A stretch of DNA of 64,000 bases from Brevibacillus gelatini (lineage in GTDB: Bacteria > Bacillota > Bacilli > Brevibacillales > Brevibacillaceae): positions 1 through 64,000 of the forward strand of contig NZ_RHHS01000036.1 of the NCBI RefSeq assembly GCF_003710935.1, given 5' to 3'. The translations under genes and the position numbers were made by a program. The notes beneath the pieces are model-generated. The model was given only the letters and a program-made list of their open reading frames with translations, did not search any database and was not told the DNA's origin. This document shows, piece by piece, positions 54,821 through 63,406 of this stretch (position 1 is its first letter; every line of letters starts with the position of its first letter).

Positions 54821-56589
54821 TTGACTGCGGCGTAGTTTTGCAAACATTCCAGGAAGGGTTGGCCGTACTTCTCGAACTTGGCTTCGCCCACGCCTTTGAT
54901 CTTGAGCATCGCCTGCTTGTCGGTCGGGCAGAGGCTGCTCATTTCCTTCAATGTGCTGTCGTGGAAAATGACGTATGGCGGCACACCTTCGCGCTGCGAG
55001 ATTTCCTTGCGCAGCGCACGCAACTGCTCGAACAGCTCGTCGTCCTCTGCGAGCGCTGCCGGGCGGAGCGATATTTTTTGCACGACGCGCTCCTCGCCCT
55101 TGAGCACTGGCAGCGCCCGCGCTCCCAGCTTCACAATCGGGTACTGGCTTTCTGTCACCTGCAAGTATCCTTCGGCAATGAGCAGTTGGATCAGGTCGGC
55201 GATTTCCTTTTCCTTGTACTCCTTCATCAGTCCGTAGGTAGGAAGCTGGTCGAACTGGAACTGCGTGACCTTTTTGTTTTTCGAGCCTTTGAGTACCTGG
55301 GCAACCAGAGTTGCGCCGAAGCGTTCCCGCATCCGCTTGACGCAGGAAAAGATTTTTTGTGCTTCAAGGGTAATGTCGGTCAGCTCCGTGTTGTCGGTGC
55401 AGTTGTGGCAGCGGCCGCACTCAGGCGCATCCGTCTCGCCGAAATACTGCACGATGTACTGCTGCAGGCAGCGCGGCGTCCGGCAGTAGTCGACCATGGC
55501 GTACAGCTTTTTGTACTCGTGCTCCTTGCGTTCGTCGGTTAGCTGGTTTTGCTCGATAAAAAAAGACTGGGTCTGGATGTCCTGCGGCTGGTACAGCAAA
55601 ATGCACTCGCTCGGCTCGCCATCGCGTCCGGCGCGGCCCGCCTCCTGGTAGTACGCTTCCAGGTTTTTCGGCATGTTGTAGTGAATGACGTAGCGCACAT
55701 TGGACTTGTCGATGCCCATTCCGAATGCGTTGGTCGCGACCATCGTGCGGACATCATCGAACAGGAACGCTTCCTGATTCGCCGCCCGCTCTTCCTCGGA
55801 CAGCCCGGCGTGGTATTTGGTCACGGAAAAGCCGCGCTTCGCGAGGTCGGCGTGCAGCGCATCGACGTCTTTTCGCGTGGCGGCGTAGATGATTCCGGAC
55901 TGCTGCCTGTTGGCTTTCAAATACGCCTGGATGAACTCGCGGCGGTTTTCCCCTTTGCGCACCGACAGAATGAGGTTGCCCCGGCCAAAGCCAGTGATAA
56001 AGAGGCGCTCGTCCTCCAGGGTAAGCTGGCGCTTGATGTCGGCGGTAACTTCCGGTGTTGCCGTCGCGGTCAAGGCTGCGACGACGGGACGCTCTGGCAG
56101 CGTGCGCAAAAAGCGGGCGATCTCCAAATAGCTGGGGCGGAAGTCGTGGCCCCACTGCGAGACACAGTGCGCCTCATCGACAGCGACGAACGAAATCGGC
56201 ACATTGCGGATCAAAGTTTGAAACGTTTCCGACTCCAGCCGCTCAGGCGCGATATAAAGCAGCTTGTACTCCCCGCGCGCCGCCATCCGCAAGCGCTCGC
56301 GCACCTCGCTGTAGTCGAGCGAGCTGTTGATCTGCGTTGCCGCAATGCCCATGTTGACCAGCACATCTACCTGGTCCTTCATCAGCGAGATAAGCGGCGA
56401 AATAACGATGGTGACGCCGTCGAACAGCATGGCCGGCACCTGATAGCAGATGGATTTTCCCCCGCCGGTCGGCATGATGCCGATCGTGTCATGGCCTGCG
56501 AGCAGGCTCTCGATAATCTTCTTTTGTCCCTCGCGAAACGATTCGTAGCCGAAATATTTTTGCAAAACTTCCCGTGCTTTATGGAGCAA
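54814..56589 (-). CDS. recQ: ATP-dependent DNA helicase RecQ
   Basis: 3'-5' DNA helicase for recombination and repair, 591 residues. Walker [16 protein letters not shown] near residue 50, DEAH box [16 protein letters not shown] near residue 135, helicase motif [13 protein letters not shown], the zinc-binding Cys set in [11 protein letters not shown] and [10 protein letters not shown] (about 378-405), and a C-terminal HRDC domain ([20 protein letters not shown]). The start is TTG at 56589, with AAGGTG upstream. Confidence 0.95.
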   Translation of the reverse strand: MLHKAREVLQKYFGYESFREGQKKIIESLLAGHDTIGIMPTGGGKSICYQVPAMLFDGVTIVISPLISLMKDQVDVLVNMGIAATQINSSLDYSEVRERLRMAARGEYKLLYIAPERLESETFQTLIRNVPISFVAVDEAHCVSQWGHDFRPSYLEIARFLRTLPERPVVAALTATATPEVTADIKRQLTLEDERLFITGFGRGNLILSVRKGENRREFIQAYLKANRQQSGIIYAATRKDVDALHADLAKRGFSVTKYHAGLSEEERAANQEAFLFDDVRTMVATNAFGMGIDKSNVRYVIHYNMPKNLEAYYQEAGRAGRDGEPSECILLYQPQDIQTQSFFIEQNQLTDERKEHEYKKLYAMVDYCRTPRCLQQYIVQYFGETDAPECGRCHNCTDNTELTDITLEAQKIFSCVKRMRERFGATLVAQVLKGSKNKKVTQFQFDQLPTYGLMKEYKEKEIADLIQLLIAEGYLQVTESQYPIVKLGARALPVLKGEERVVQKISLRPAALAEDDELFEQLRALRKEISQREGVPPYVIFHDSTLKEMSSLCPTDKQAMLKIKGVGEAKFEKYGQPFLECLQNYAAVKP

Positions 56590-56734
56590 AGAGAATCACC
56601 TTCTCTTTCAATAAATTGGTTCAATTGATTATTGATTCTATTTAGTGTAAACACAGGTGGTGGGACAAAACAAGAGGAAGCACAGCAGATGAAAAAGAGC
56701 ACCATTGCAGGTGCCCTTGTTCTGTATTGCGTTT

Positions 56735-56813
56735 GGCAGGCTTGGTCAGCCTTGTACGCCATAGCTTTTATCAGGGTACGTCGTCGAGTCTCTGGCAGAA
56801 CGGTCACTGATAG
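56735..56813 (+). repeat. Degenerate duplicated segment, copy A
   Basis: Begins GGCAGGCTTGGTCAGCC and matches, by eye at about three positions in four, the segment at 59080-59152, in the same orientation. The two copies flank the insertion-sequence remnants. The rest of 56590-56917 has no convincing gene; an open frame of 92 codons across it (56632-56910) has no product I recognise. Confidence 0.5.
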
Positions 56814-56917
56814 AACACAAAAACTGCATATCCCAGAACCATCAGAGCCGGCCATGCTTTACCCAGAACGATCAGAACCACAACGACTTAGACAAAACAT
56901 AACCCAATAAAAATGTT

Positions 56918-57211
56918 TCATCTTTCGTTTAGGGGTTCTATAGAAACAAGTTTCGGCAATCCTATCAAGCTAGACTCATACTCTACAAAATACTCTTCGT
57001 TCGCTTTAATTAATTTCGTAATAACCCTCGGGACATCAATCGTTCTTTTCATGTTGAGTTGATCCTCAATTACGATGAAGTCATTGCTAACCTCTTTTAC
57101 TTTTACGACGGCTGCTGTCTTCTCCTTAAAATAAATACTCCATATTAGTGAAAACCCCATCATTACAAGAAACAATATGCCCAAGTAAACAATAAGTTTT
57201 TTCTTTTCCAT
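56918..57211 (-). CDS. Small membrane-anchored hypothetical protein
   Basis: 97 residues. One N-terminal membrane helix (LIVYLGILFLVMMGFSLIW), then a small strand-rich domain (AAVVKVKEVSNDFIVIEDQL, TIDVPRVITKLIKANEEYFV, YESSLIGLPKLVSIEP) probably outside the membrane. No family recognised. AT-rich, like the rest of this islet. Confidence 0.65.
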   Translation of the reverse strand: MEKKKLIVYLGILFLVMMGFSLIWSIYFKEKTAAVVKVKEVSNDFIVIEDQLNMKRTIDVPRVITKLIKANEEYFVEYESSLIGLPKLVSIEPLNER

Positions 57212-57299
57212 TTATATTATCCCTTTATTTACACATATCGGTACTTTTATACAAGTATTGTTACTATTCTAATATACCATACATTAGGAGGTTTTTTAA

Positions 57300-57510
57300 A
57301 TGATTCCCTTTACAAAAAAAAACACTTAAGATAATGGTTTTTTCTGAAAAAATTGATACTTTACCAGAGGAAATGCAAGAGGAATTGATAGCTGATGGTG
57401 GCGTTAAAGTGGACTCGGAAGTTGAGTATGAACCAACTTTCTATACTGACCTAGATGGAGTTGAACACATCGTCACAGAAAAAAACAAAGAAAAAAGTAA
57501 TTGGAATTGA
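57300..57510 (+). pseudogene. Small gene frameshifted in an A9 run
   Basis: An ATG at 57300 with AGGAGG eight bases upstream opens a frame that ends after nine codons. Past a run of nine As (57314-57322) a second frame continues for about 58 codons from 57334 (IDTLPEEMQEELIADGGVKV, then EYEPTFYTDLDGVEHIVTE) up to the point where IS256-like sequence begins. Removing one A would join the two. It may be a real frameshift, a slippage site or a sequencing error. Product unknown. Confidence 0.55.
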
Positions 57511-58153
57511 CCTTGACGGTCATAAAGATGTTCTTGGAATCTGGATTGGAGAGAATGAATCGGCAAAATTCTAGCTCCATGTACTCAACGAACTGAAAAA
57601 TCGCGGGGGCCAGGATATTCTTATTACAAGCGTCGATAACCTTCGTGGCTTTACAGAAGCCATCTCAGCATGTTATCCGAAGACGGAGATTCAGAAATGT
57701 GTCATCCATCAAATCCGAAATTCCATCAAGTATGTTTCCTATAAGGATCTCAAAAAGATCACGTCCGAGCTAAAACCCATCTATCAAGTTCCAACGGAGC
57801 AAGCCGCGTTGGAAGAACTCGAGCAGTTTGAACAAACCTGGGGCAGTAAATATCCCTTGATGGTTCGTTCCTGGTGGAGTAATTGGGACGAGATTGCCAC
57901 CTTCTTTCGATATCCTCCAGAGATTGGAAAGCTGATCTATACAACAAACGTGATTGAAAGTTATCATCGACAGCTTCGAAAGGTGACAAAAGGAAAAGCC
58001 ATGTTTCCCACAGACGATGCCCTTTTGAAGATGTTATATCTCGTAACCATGGATGTTCTGCGAAAGTTGACGGGACGAGTCCAGAACTGGGGCCAGATTC
58101 TCTTACAGCTTTCCGTTTTTTTTGAAGATCGGGTACAGCCGTACATCCGTTAA
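57494..58153 (+). pseudogene. Truncated IS256-family transposase
   Basis: The frame reads KVIGIDLDGHKDVLGIW, then an in-frame TAG at 57572-57574, then NELKNRGGQDILITSVDNL, KCVIHQIRNSIKYVSYKDLK, IYTTNVIESYHRQLRKVTKG and the C terminus FFEDRVQPYIR. These are the Mutator/IS256 transposase motifs, with the second catalytic Asp in VDNL and Glu in VIESYHR. The N-terminal third is missing and the stop splits the rest. The sequence 58305-58330, GTTTACACAAAAATCTTGAC, looks like the right terminal repeat. Confidence 0.88.
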
Positions 58154-58450
58154 TAAAAATGAAAGGCTTCATCCCCGAAAGGATGATCTTTCTCTCCACC
58201 AACGCGTCCAGGGTTCGCTTCGCCTTACGCCCTTGACTCGATTGGTTTCGAAAAAGATGTCCCAATTAGGGGATGAAACCTTTTCATATATCGGTTGATT
58301 GAGTTTACACAAAAATCTTGACAGACCCAGAAGAAATCATGGCCTAGCGGGATCGGTTTATCCGCATTAAAACACGTTTAGCTGTTCTCCAGTTAACACC
58401 TTTTTCTTTGCAATATGGGAGATAGAATGATCTTTTATGTCTCGTAAGTA

Positions 58451-58711
58451 TTATAGTCTAAACCAATAGATCATAAACATTATTAATCCAAGTAAATTGA
58501 TAGTCAATGCTAAATAGAGATATCCTTTATTAGTTTTTCTACTAAACTCAATAAAAATCAAGACAAAAGACAAAAAATAGAGAAATACGATCACAGTTAA
58601 AATCCAGCCTATAACTATCCAATTGCTCAACACCTGTTCAAGCAGCAAGAACAATAAGAATCCTCCATTTACCACCAAAGCAAGAAGTAATGATTTATTG
58701 ATATTTTTCAA
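58451..58711 (-). CDS. Small three-helix membrane protein
   Basis: 86 residues from TTG with AAGGAGG ten bases upstream. Three hydrophobic helices: LLLALVVNGGFLLFLLLEQV, VIGWILTVIVFLYFLSFVLI and LYLALTINLLGLIMFMIYW. No family recognised. It sits between two IS remnants. The good ribosome site favours a real gene. Confidence 0.6.
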   Translation of the reverse strand: MKNINKSLLLALVVNGGFLLFLLLEQVLSNWIVIGWILTVIVFLYFLSFVLIFIEFSRKTNKGYLYLALTINLLGLIMFMIYWFRL

Positions 58712-58744
58712 ATAAAATTACCTCCTTATTAAAAATTAAAAAGT

Positions 58745-59055
58745 CTGTCACCGCCGGGATATAATTGACCCAGGTTCGCCGGAAAGAAAATGACCCACCC
58801 TTAGCGAATATATCCCCTTCGGTATTAACGGCCAAGTTAATTTTCGGAGGGAGACACATGCTTAGGAGTGGGATAGTGATATCGTTACATACCATGAGGG
58901 CAGAAGGCAAGAGTATTCGTGAAATTGCCCGTCTAACGGGGCATTCTCGAAATACAATTCGCCGATATCTCCGGGGTGAATTGGACTGTCAACACCAAAC
59001 TAGACAGATTCCTTACGTTGGATGGGCTGCATTAAGTTGGGCAGAAAACTTGTAG
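58745..59055 (+). mobile_element. IS21-family left-end remnant with truncated istA
   Basis: The segment opens with TGTCACCGCCGGGATATAAT and then TTGACCCA and ATGACCCA repeats, as in IS21 ends. From ATG 58858 with GGAGGG upstream, a frame of 65 codons begins MLRSGIVISLHTMRAEGKSI and continues IREIARLTGHSRNTIRRYLR, the N-terminal HTH of IstA. It breaks off after that; the catalytic core and istB are absent. Confidence 0.85.
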
Positions 59056-59079
59056 AATAAACCTATATGATTTTCGTTC

Positions 59080-59152
59080 GGCAGGCTTAATCAGCCCTGT
59101 ACTCCATCGCTTTTTTCCGGTATGTCAAGCTACTGGCTGAACGATCACCGGA
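59080..59152 (+). repeat. Degenerate duplicated segment, copy B
   Basis: Begins GGCAGGCTTAATCAGCC and matches copy A at 56735-56813. It overlaps the 3' end of the vanZ gene, so copy A could be the remnant of a second vanZ-like end or both could come from an unknown element. Confidence 0.45.
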
Positions 59153-59647
59153 TGAATGACGCCAAAAGACAAACCGCAGCACCAAATAAACGCCATACCC
59201 GAGTATCCCTCCCACCGTATTCAGCAAAAGATCGTCGACGTCAAACGTGCCGCAGCTCAGCACTAGCTGCGTCGTTTCCAGCCCAAGGCTAAACAGAAAC
59301 GACAGCCATGCGACTTTGCCGACGGAGCCTGCTTTTTTCGCAAACAACAGCGGCAGCATCAAGCCAAAGGGCATAAATGCAACGATGTTTCCGACGAGAT
59401 TCACGAAGCTGTGCCCACTCTGGCCGTTTCGAATCTGTGACACGTAGTTTTGAATTTCATGAAACGGCACGAGGTTGCCCCGGTAGCGCAGCCGCTCCAC
59501 GATGCTCGTCGGGTCGTTTGAAAGCATTTGCCATTGTATCTGCAACAGCTCTATATCCAGACTGCTGAATTTTAACAACAGCACTTTTATGACCAAATAC
59601 AAATACACCGCAAAACGGAGTACCCCAGAAAAAGCGGAACCGTCCAT
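59087..59647 (-). CDS. vanZ: VanZ-family membrane protein
   Basis: 186 residues with four to five membrane helices. The VanZ signatures are NLVPFHEI near residue 60, NLVGNIVAFMPFGLMLPLLF near residue 85 and ETTQLVLSCGTFDVDDLLLN near 125. In enterococci VanZ lowers teicoplanin sensitivity. The ATG has AAGGTAGGG just upstream, inside the end of the carboxypeptidase gene, 3 bases away. The last 20 residues (after FWRHSSG) overlap a duplicated segment and may be a new tail. Confidence 0.9.
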   Translation of the reverse strand: MDGSAFSGVLRFAVYLYLVIKVLLLKFSSLDIELLQIQWQMLSNDPTSIVERLRYRGNLVPFHEIQNYVSQIRNGQSGHSFVNLVGNIVAFMPFGLMLPLLFAKKAGSVGKVAWLSFLFSLGLETTQLVLSCGTFDVDDLLLNTVGGILGYGVYLVLRFVFWRHSSGDRSASSLTYRKKAMEYRAD

Positions 59648-59650
59648 GCC

Positions 59651-60559
59651 CTACCTTTTTTCGGCGCTGTATGCAATGTCAAATCCCCTCTCCAACAACT
59701 TTTTTGTCTCTGTAAAGCGGACCACTTCGTTTGCCGCCCCCATCACCACAGAAATCAGACGCTTGTCACCCTGCCTGGCCGTCCCTGTAAAACAGTAGCC
59801 CGCTTTATCGGTAAACCCTGTCTTCAGTCCGTCCAGCCCTGGCACGTTCATTTCGTCGTGATCGGTGCGCACCATCAGATTGGTGTTGTCCACCCGTTCC
59901 CCGAAAGAAAGCTGCACAAAAGGCTCGGCAGTCAACTCCACAATCTCCGGGAAGTCGCGAAGCAGATAGTGCGCCAGCATGCCTACGTCTCTTGCCGACA
60001 TCTCATTTTGCCCGTAGTCGTAATCCAGCCCTGTCGCGTTGACAAAAGACGAGGACGCAAGCCCCAGCTCGGCTGCCTTTTTGTTCATCTGTCTGGCAAA
60101 AGCAGACGTGCTGCCCGCCAGGTATTCACCGATGGCTACGGCCGCGTTGTTTGCGGAGCCGACCGCCATCGCTTCGTACAAATCGCGAAGCGGGTACGCT
60201 CTGCCCGGCTCAAGCTGCACCCGCGCGCCCCCGGCCCCGGCGGCATTTGCGGAAACGGGCACTTCATCGTCCCAAGCGACACGCTTCTCCCGGATCGCTT
60301 CCAGCAGCAAATACTCGGTCATCATTTTCGACATGCTTGCCACCGGATAGGGGGTATCGGCATTTTGGGCGTACAACACTTCGCCTGTCTCGCTGTCGAG
60401 CAAAACAGCCGCCCGCGCCTCCACACTGCCGGTTATTTTCCCCAGCACAGTCTCAGCTCTTCTGTTTACCAAATCTGCTACTGCCGGCCTCATGTCGCTC
60501 CAACAGGCATAACCCGCAGCCACAACGAGCAGAAGCAGCAGCAGTGTTCCTCTCCGCAT
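59651..60559 (-). CDS. Serine-type D,D-carboxypeptidase (PBP5/DacA family)
   Basis: Exported enzyme that trims the terminal D-Ala from peptidoglycan stem peptides. 302 residues. N-terminal signal anchor (LLLLLLVVAAGYACW), then the penicillin-binding motifs: SMSK near residue 75, SAN in AVGSANNAAV near 134 and KTG in GLDGLKTGFTDKAG near 245. It lacks the C-terminal beta domain of long family members. Position after vanRS and before vanZ suggests it serves a VanY-like role in glycopeptide tolerance, by a different enzyme type. Confidence 0.93.
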   Translation of the reverse strand: MRRGTLLLLLLVVAAGYACWSDMRPAVADLVNRRAETVLGKITGSVEARAAVLLDSETGEVLYAQNADTPYPVASMSKMMTEYLLLEAIREKRVAWDDEVPVSANAAGAGGARVQLEPGRAYPLRDLYEAMAVGSANNAAVAIGEYLAGSTSAFARQMNKKAAELGLASSSFVNATGLDYDYGQNEMSARDVGMLAHYLLRDFPEIVELTAEPFVQLSFGERVDNTNLMVRTDHDEMNVPGLDGLKTGFTDKAGYCFTGTARQGDKRLISVVMGAANEVVRFTETKKLLERGFDIAYSAEKR

Positions 60560-60668
60560 AAAAACAAGCCCTCCTCATCACACATGAACACATTCGTTCT
60601 TCATGCAACAAGGATAGGCTTTTGAAATCAAAAAAACGGAAACGAAAAGTAAAGAAAAAGGAAAGGAT

Positions 60669-61778
60669 TTATGAAGAGGGAGAGGTACGAGGAAGCCAGA
60701 TCGTAAAGGTCGTCCATTCCGGCGTGCTGTCCACGGAAATGCTGCCATGGTGCAGGTCAATGATGCTTTTGGCGATGGCCAGTCCCAGTCCCGAGCCGCC
60801 CGTCTCTTTGGAGCGCGACCCTTCTACCCGGAAAAAGCGCTCGAACAGATTGGGGATATATTCGGCTGGAATTGGCGCTCCGTTGTTGGCAACAGATATG
60901 GCAACCCCGCCCTGCTGCTCGAATAGGCGAATGAAAATGTCCGTGCCGTCCCGCCCGTATTTGACCGCATTTGAGAGCAAGTTTTCCAGCACGCGGACGA
61001 GCTTGTCTGTATCGCCGATCATCTCGATTTTTTCGTCCGGCGTGTCTACATGCAGGCACAAGCCCGCTTCCTGCGCCGCAATGCGAAAGCCCACCGAGAC
61101 TTGCTCCACCAGCTCCACGAGGTCAAACTGTGTCCGGGTCACATGCGCTCCCCGATTGCGGACCTTGGTGTACTCGAACAAGTCATTGACCAGCACGTTC
61201 ATCTGCCTGGCCTTTTCATAGGCGATGTGGGCGTACTGCCTGAGCTGCTCTTCGTTTTTGTACTTGCGCTCTTCAATCAGTCCCAAATAACCGATAATCG
61301 ACGTCAGCGGGGTGCGCAAATCGTGGGACACGTTCGTCACCAGCTCATCCTTGGACTGCTCCAGCCGCCGCTCCTCCTCCATCGCTTCGCGCGTGCTTTT
61401 GACCAGCGCATGAATGCTGTCGACCACATTTCCCAGGCTGCCGCTCGGCCGGATGGAGATGACGTGCTGAAAATTCCCTTTGGCGATGTAGTGCAGTTCG
61501 GAGATGATCTGCTCCATTTGTTTTTGCTCGATGTACTTGCGGATACGGACAAACGTCCAGGCGGCAAACAGCCCGATTCCCAACAGAATGATCGGGATTT
61601 TAAACGACTCAATGCCGAAGCTGCGCCGCAAAAACCAGACGTACTCTTTGACTTCCCGAATGTTGTACAAATAGTTTTGGGCGAGAAAGGAAGCGGTCTG
61701 CAAAACAGCATAGAAGATTGCCAGACTCAGGATCAGGTCGAGGAAAATGCGCAAAAAATCTTTGGCATCAAGCTTCAA
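60669..61778 (-). CDS. VanS-like sensor histidine kinase
   Basis: 369 residues. Two membrane helices (about 10-35 and 60-78) with only a short loop of about 25 residues outside, a HAMP-like stretch, the HisKA box with His152 in TNVSHDLRTPLTSIIGYLG, and an ATPase domain (ENLLSNAVKYG, VANNGAPIP, GGSGLGLAIAKSII). The short external loop is as in VanS/VanSB-like and other envelope sensors. It overlaps the regulator gene by 11 bases. 110 bases separate it from the carboxypeptidase gene. Confidence 0.9.
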   Translation of the reverse strand: MKLDAKDFLRIFLDLILSLAIFYAVLQTASFLAQNYLYNIREVKEYVWFLRRSFGIESFKIPIILLGIGLFAAWTFVRIRKYIEQKQMEQIISELHYIAKGNFQHVISIRPSGSLGNVVDSIHALVKSTREAMEEERRLEQSKDELVTNVSHDLRTPLTSIIGYLGLIEERKYKNEEQLRQYAHIAYEKARQMNVLVNDLFEYTKVRNRGAHVTRTQFDLVELVEQVSVGFRIAAQEAGLCLHVDTPDEKIEMIGDTDKLVRVLENLLSNAVKYGRDGTDIFIRLFEQQGGVAISVANNGAPIPAEYIPNLFERFFRVEGSRSKETGGSGLGLAIAKSIIDLHHGSISVDSTPEWTTFTIWLPRTSPSS

Positions 61779-62451
61779 TTTTATAGCCTACCCCCCAGAC
61801 GGTCTGGATCACTTTTTCGCCATTGGTCGCCTTCTCCAGCTTTTCGCGCAAATTGCTGATGTGCACCATCACCGTCTTGTAGGAGACGTAGTTTTCCATT
61901 TTCCAGCAGCGGTCGAAAATTTCTTCGGAGGAAAAAACCCGGTTCGGGTGGCTGGCCAGCAAAAACAGCACGGAAAATTCCAGGGCGGTCAGTTTGATCG
62001 GAACGCCATCCTTCGTCTCGACGACGTGACTCTGCTTGTCGATAATCAGCGGGCCTGCCTCGATGACGTGATCCTGCTTTTGTTGTTGGTTGTAATTGGC
62101 CCGGCGCAAAAGGGATTTGACCCGCGCGATCACCTCCAGCGGATTGAACGGCTTGGCGACGTAATCATCGGCTCCGGTCATCAGCCCCATGATTTTGTCC
62201 ATGTCGTTCGTTTTCGCGCTGGCCATCAGGATGGGGATTGTCGAGTCTTTTCGTATGCGTTTGGTCACTTCCAACCCGTCGAGGTTCGGCATCATGACGT
62301 CCAGAATAACGAGATCGATGTTTTTTTGAGCGAGCTTTTCCAGCGCTTGTACACCGTCGTGGGCTTTTTCGATCTCGTAGCCTTCGTTGCCTAAATAGAT
62401 GGCGAGCAGGTCTACGATTTCCTTGTCGTCGTCTACGATTAGTATTTTCAT
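61768..62451 (-). CDS. VanR-like OmpR-family response regulator
   Basis: 227 residues. Receiver with IVDDDKE near residue 8, phosphoacceptor Asp51 in VILDVMMPNLDG and AKPFNPLEV. Winged-helix domain (LTALEFSVLFLLASHPNRVF, EEIFDRCWKMENYVSYKTVM). It pairs with the kinase downstream. Direct repeats with an 11-base period precede its promoter, which suggests autoregulation as with VanR. Confidence 0.92.
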   Translation of the reverse strand: MKILIVDDDKEIVDLLAIYLGNEGYEIEKAHDGVQALEKLAQKNIDLVILDVMMPNLDGLEVTKRIRKDSTIPILMASAKTNDMDKIMGLMTGADDYVAKPFNPLEVIARVKSLLRRANYNQQQKQDHVIEAGPLIIDKQSHVVETKDGVPIKLTALEFSVLFLLASHPNRVFSSEEIFDRCWKMENYVSYKTVMVHISNLREKLEKATNGEKVIQTVWGVGYKIEA

Positions 62452-62488
62452 TGGCTACACCTCCGCACGAATCTGAGTCATTACTGAC

Positions 62489-62520
62489 CACTATAGCAGA
62501 AATGTTTAAAGAAAATCTAA
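62489..62520 (-). promoter_or_regulatory. Promoter of the vanRS-like operon with 11-bp direct repeats
   Basis: Minus strand TTTAGA (62520-62515) and TTTAAA (62509-62504) are one helical turn apart and take the place of a -35 box; TATAGT (62494-62489) is the -10. This form fits an OmpR/VanR-activated promoter. Confidence 0.5.
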
Positions 62521-62575
62521 AGAGGTGACGCTGCAATGATCCTGCAAGAACGCCTGTTGGAAGCGTCCTGTCATT

Positions 62576-63142
62576 TTAGAGTTCACTACTTTCTTCCGTC
62601 ATGACCTTTTCAAAACGGAAAAATTCAAATTCTTCATCTGACTCAGGCTCTTCCCCTTCGATATTTGGCCCTGGGTTGCCTTTATGATTAAACTCAACAA
62701 TTTTGAAGCCACATTTATTCACGTAAAAATGAATATTACGCTTTTCAAAATACGGTGTGTGCAGTTCCCAAACCTTCGTCTCCGGGAACGCTGCTTCTAT
62801 CGCTTTCCATGCCTTTGTACCAAGACCGTTACCGTGTGCATTCGCCTTTATATACAGGAAATCCACTTCGTTTCGCTGTGTTTCGGGATTAATATTTAAT
62901 ACGACGCCACCGATTCTTTCGCCATTTAGAACAATTTGGCGCACAACCGAATCTTTTACAGTAAGCGAATGCTCGAAATCCTCCTCGGATGGGAGTGGTC
63001 CCATTTTGGTTGAATCCTCTGCTTCTGGAAAACTATCTTGTAACCCTTTCATAAATGCCTCTTGTATTTCTTCCTTAAATATTGCCAACTCTTCCTGCGG
63101 TAGAGGGGCTAACGTAATTTGTTCATTTTGTTGTTTTGTCAT
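62576..63142 (-). CDS. GNAT family N-acetyltransferase
   Basis: 188 residues. The acetyl-CoA-binding region DFLYIKANAHGNGLGTKAWK near residue 95-115 has the R/Q-x-x-G-x-G/A loop as AHGNGLG, followed by EAAFPETKVWELHTPYFEKR and FYVNKCGFKIVEFNHKGN, the usual C-terminal pattern. The substrate is unknown. Its ATG overlaps the stop of a small membrane protein (ATGA). Confidence 0.92.
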   Translation of the reverse strand: MTKQQNEQITLAPLPQEELAIFKEEIQEAFMKGLQDSFPEAEDSTKMGPLPSEEDFEHSLTVKDSVVRQIVLNGERIGGVVLNINPETQRNEVDFLYIKANAHGNGLGTKAWKAIEAAFPETKVWELHTPYFEKRNIHFYVNKCGFKIVEFNHKGNPGPNIEGEEPESDEEFEFFRFEKVMTEESSEL

Positions 63143-63306
63143 TTCGAAACAACCTTTCTCTTTACACGATTAAATAATCGACCGACTGTTAAAAATAGCA
63201 AACTCCAAAGTAAAGCACTCACCCCAGCATATAGCACGTAAATGCCACAAAAGTACACCGTAACATCCCCATGGCCCTCTTCCTCATCACCCTTCGTGCG
63301 TTCCAT
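63139..63306 (-). CDS. Small single-helix membrane protein coupled to the acetyltransferase
   Basis: Up to 55 residues. The sequence has an acidic N terminus (GDEEEGHGDV), one membrane helix (GIYVLYAGVSALLWSLLFLT) and a basic end (RLFNRVKRKVVSK). Its stop overlaps the acetyltransferase ATG. The start is uncertain: ATG at 63306 lacks a good ribosome site, while a GTG about 17 codons in has GGGGAT eight bases before it. It could also be the tail of a larger, lost membrane protein. Confidence 0.5.
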   Translation of the reverse strand: MERTKGDEEEGHGDVTVYFCGIYVLYAGVSALLWSLLFLTVGRLFNRVKRKVVSK

Positions 63307-63365
63307 ACATGAACGATTGCTTGCCTCATGTATATTTTCGTGTTATGTTCACAAAAAAAGTGTAC

Positions 63366-63386
63366 GGTATGGAGTAACTCCAGAGT
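63366..63386 (+). promoter_or_regulatory. MerR-type operator
   Basis: GGAGTAACTCC at 63371-63381 is an 11-bp palindrome, flanked by TAT and AGA, 25 bases before the MerR-family gene. MerR proteins bind such dyads within the promoter spacer, often their own. Confidence 0.6.
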
Positions 63387-63406
63387 AAAGAAAGAAGTGA
63401 AAAGAA

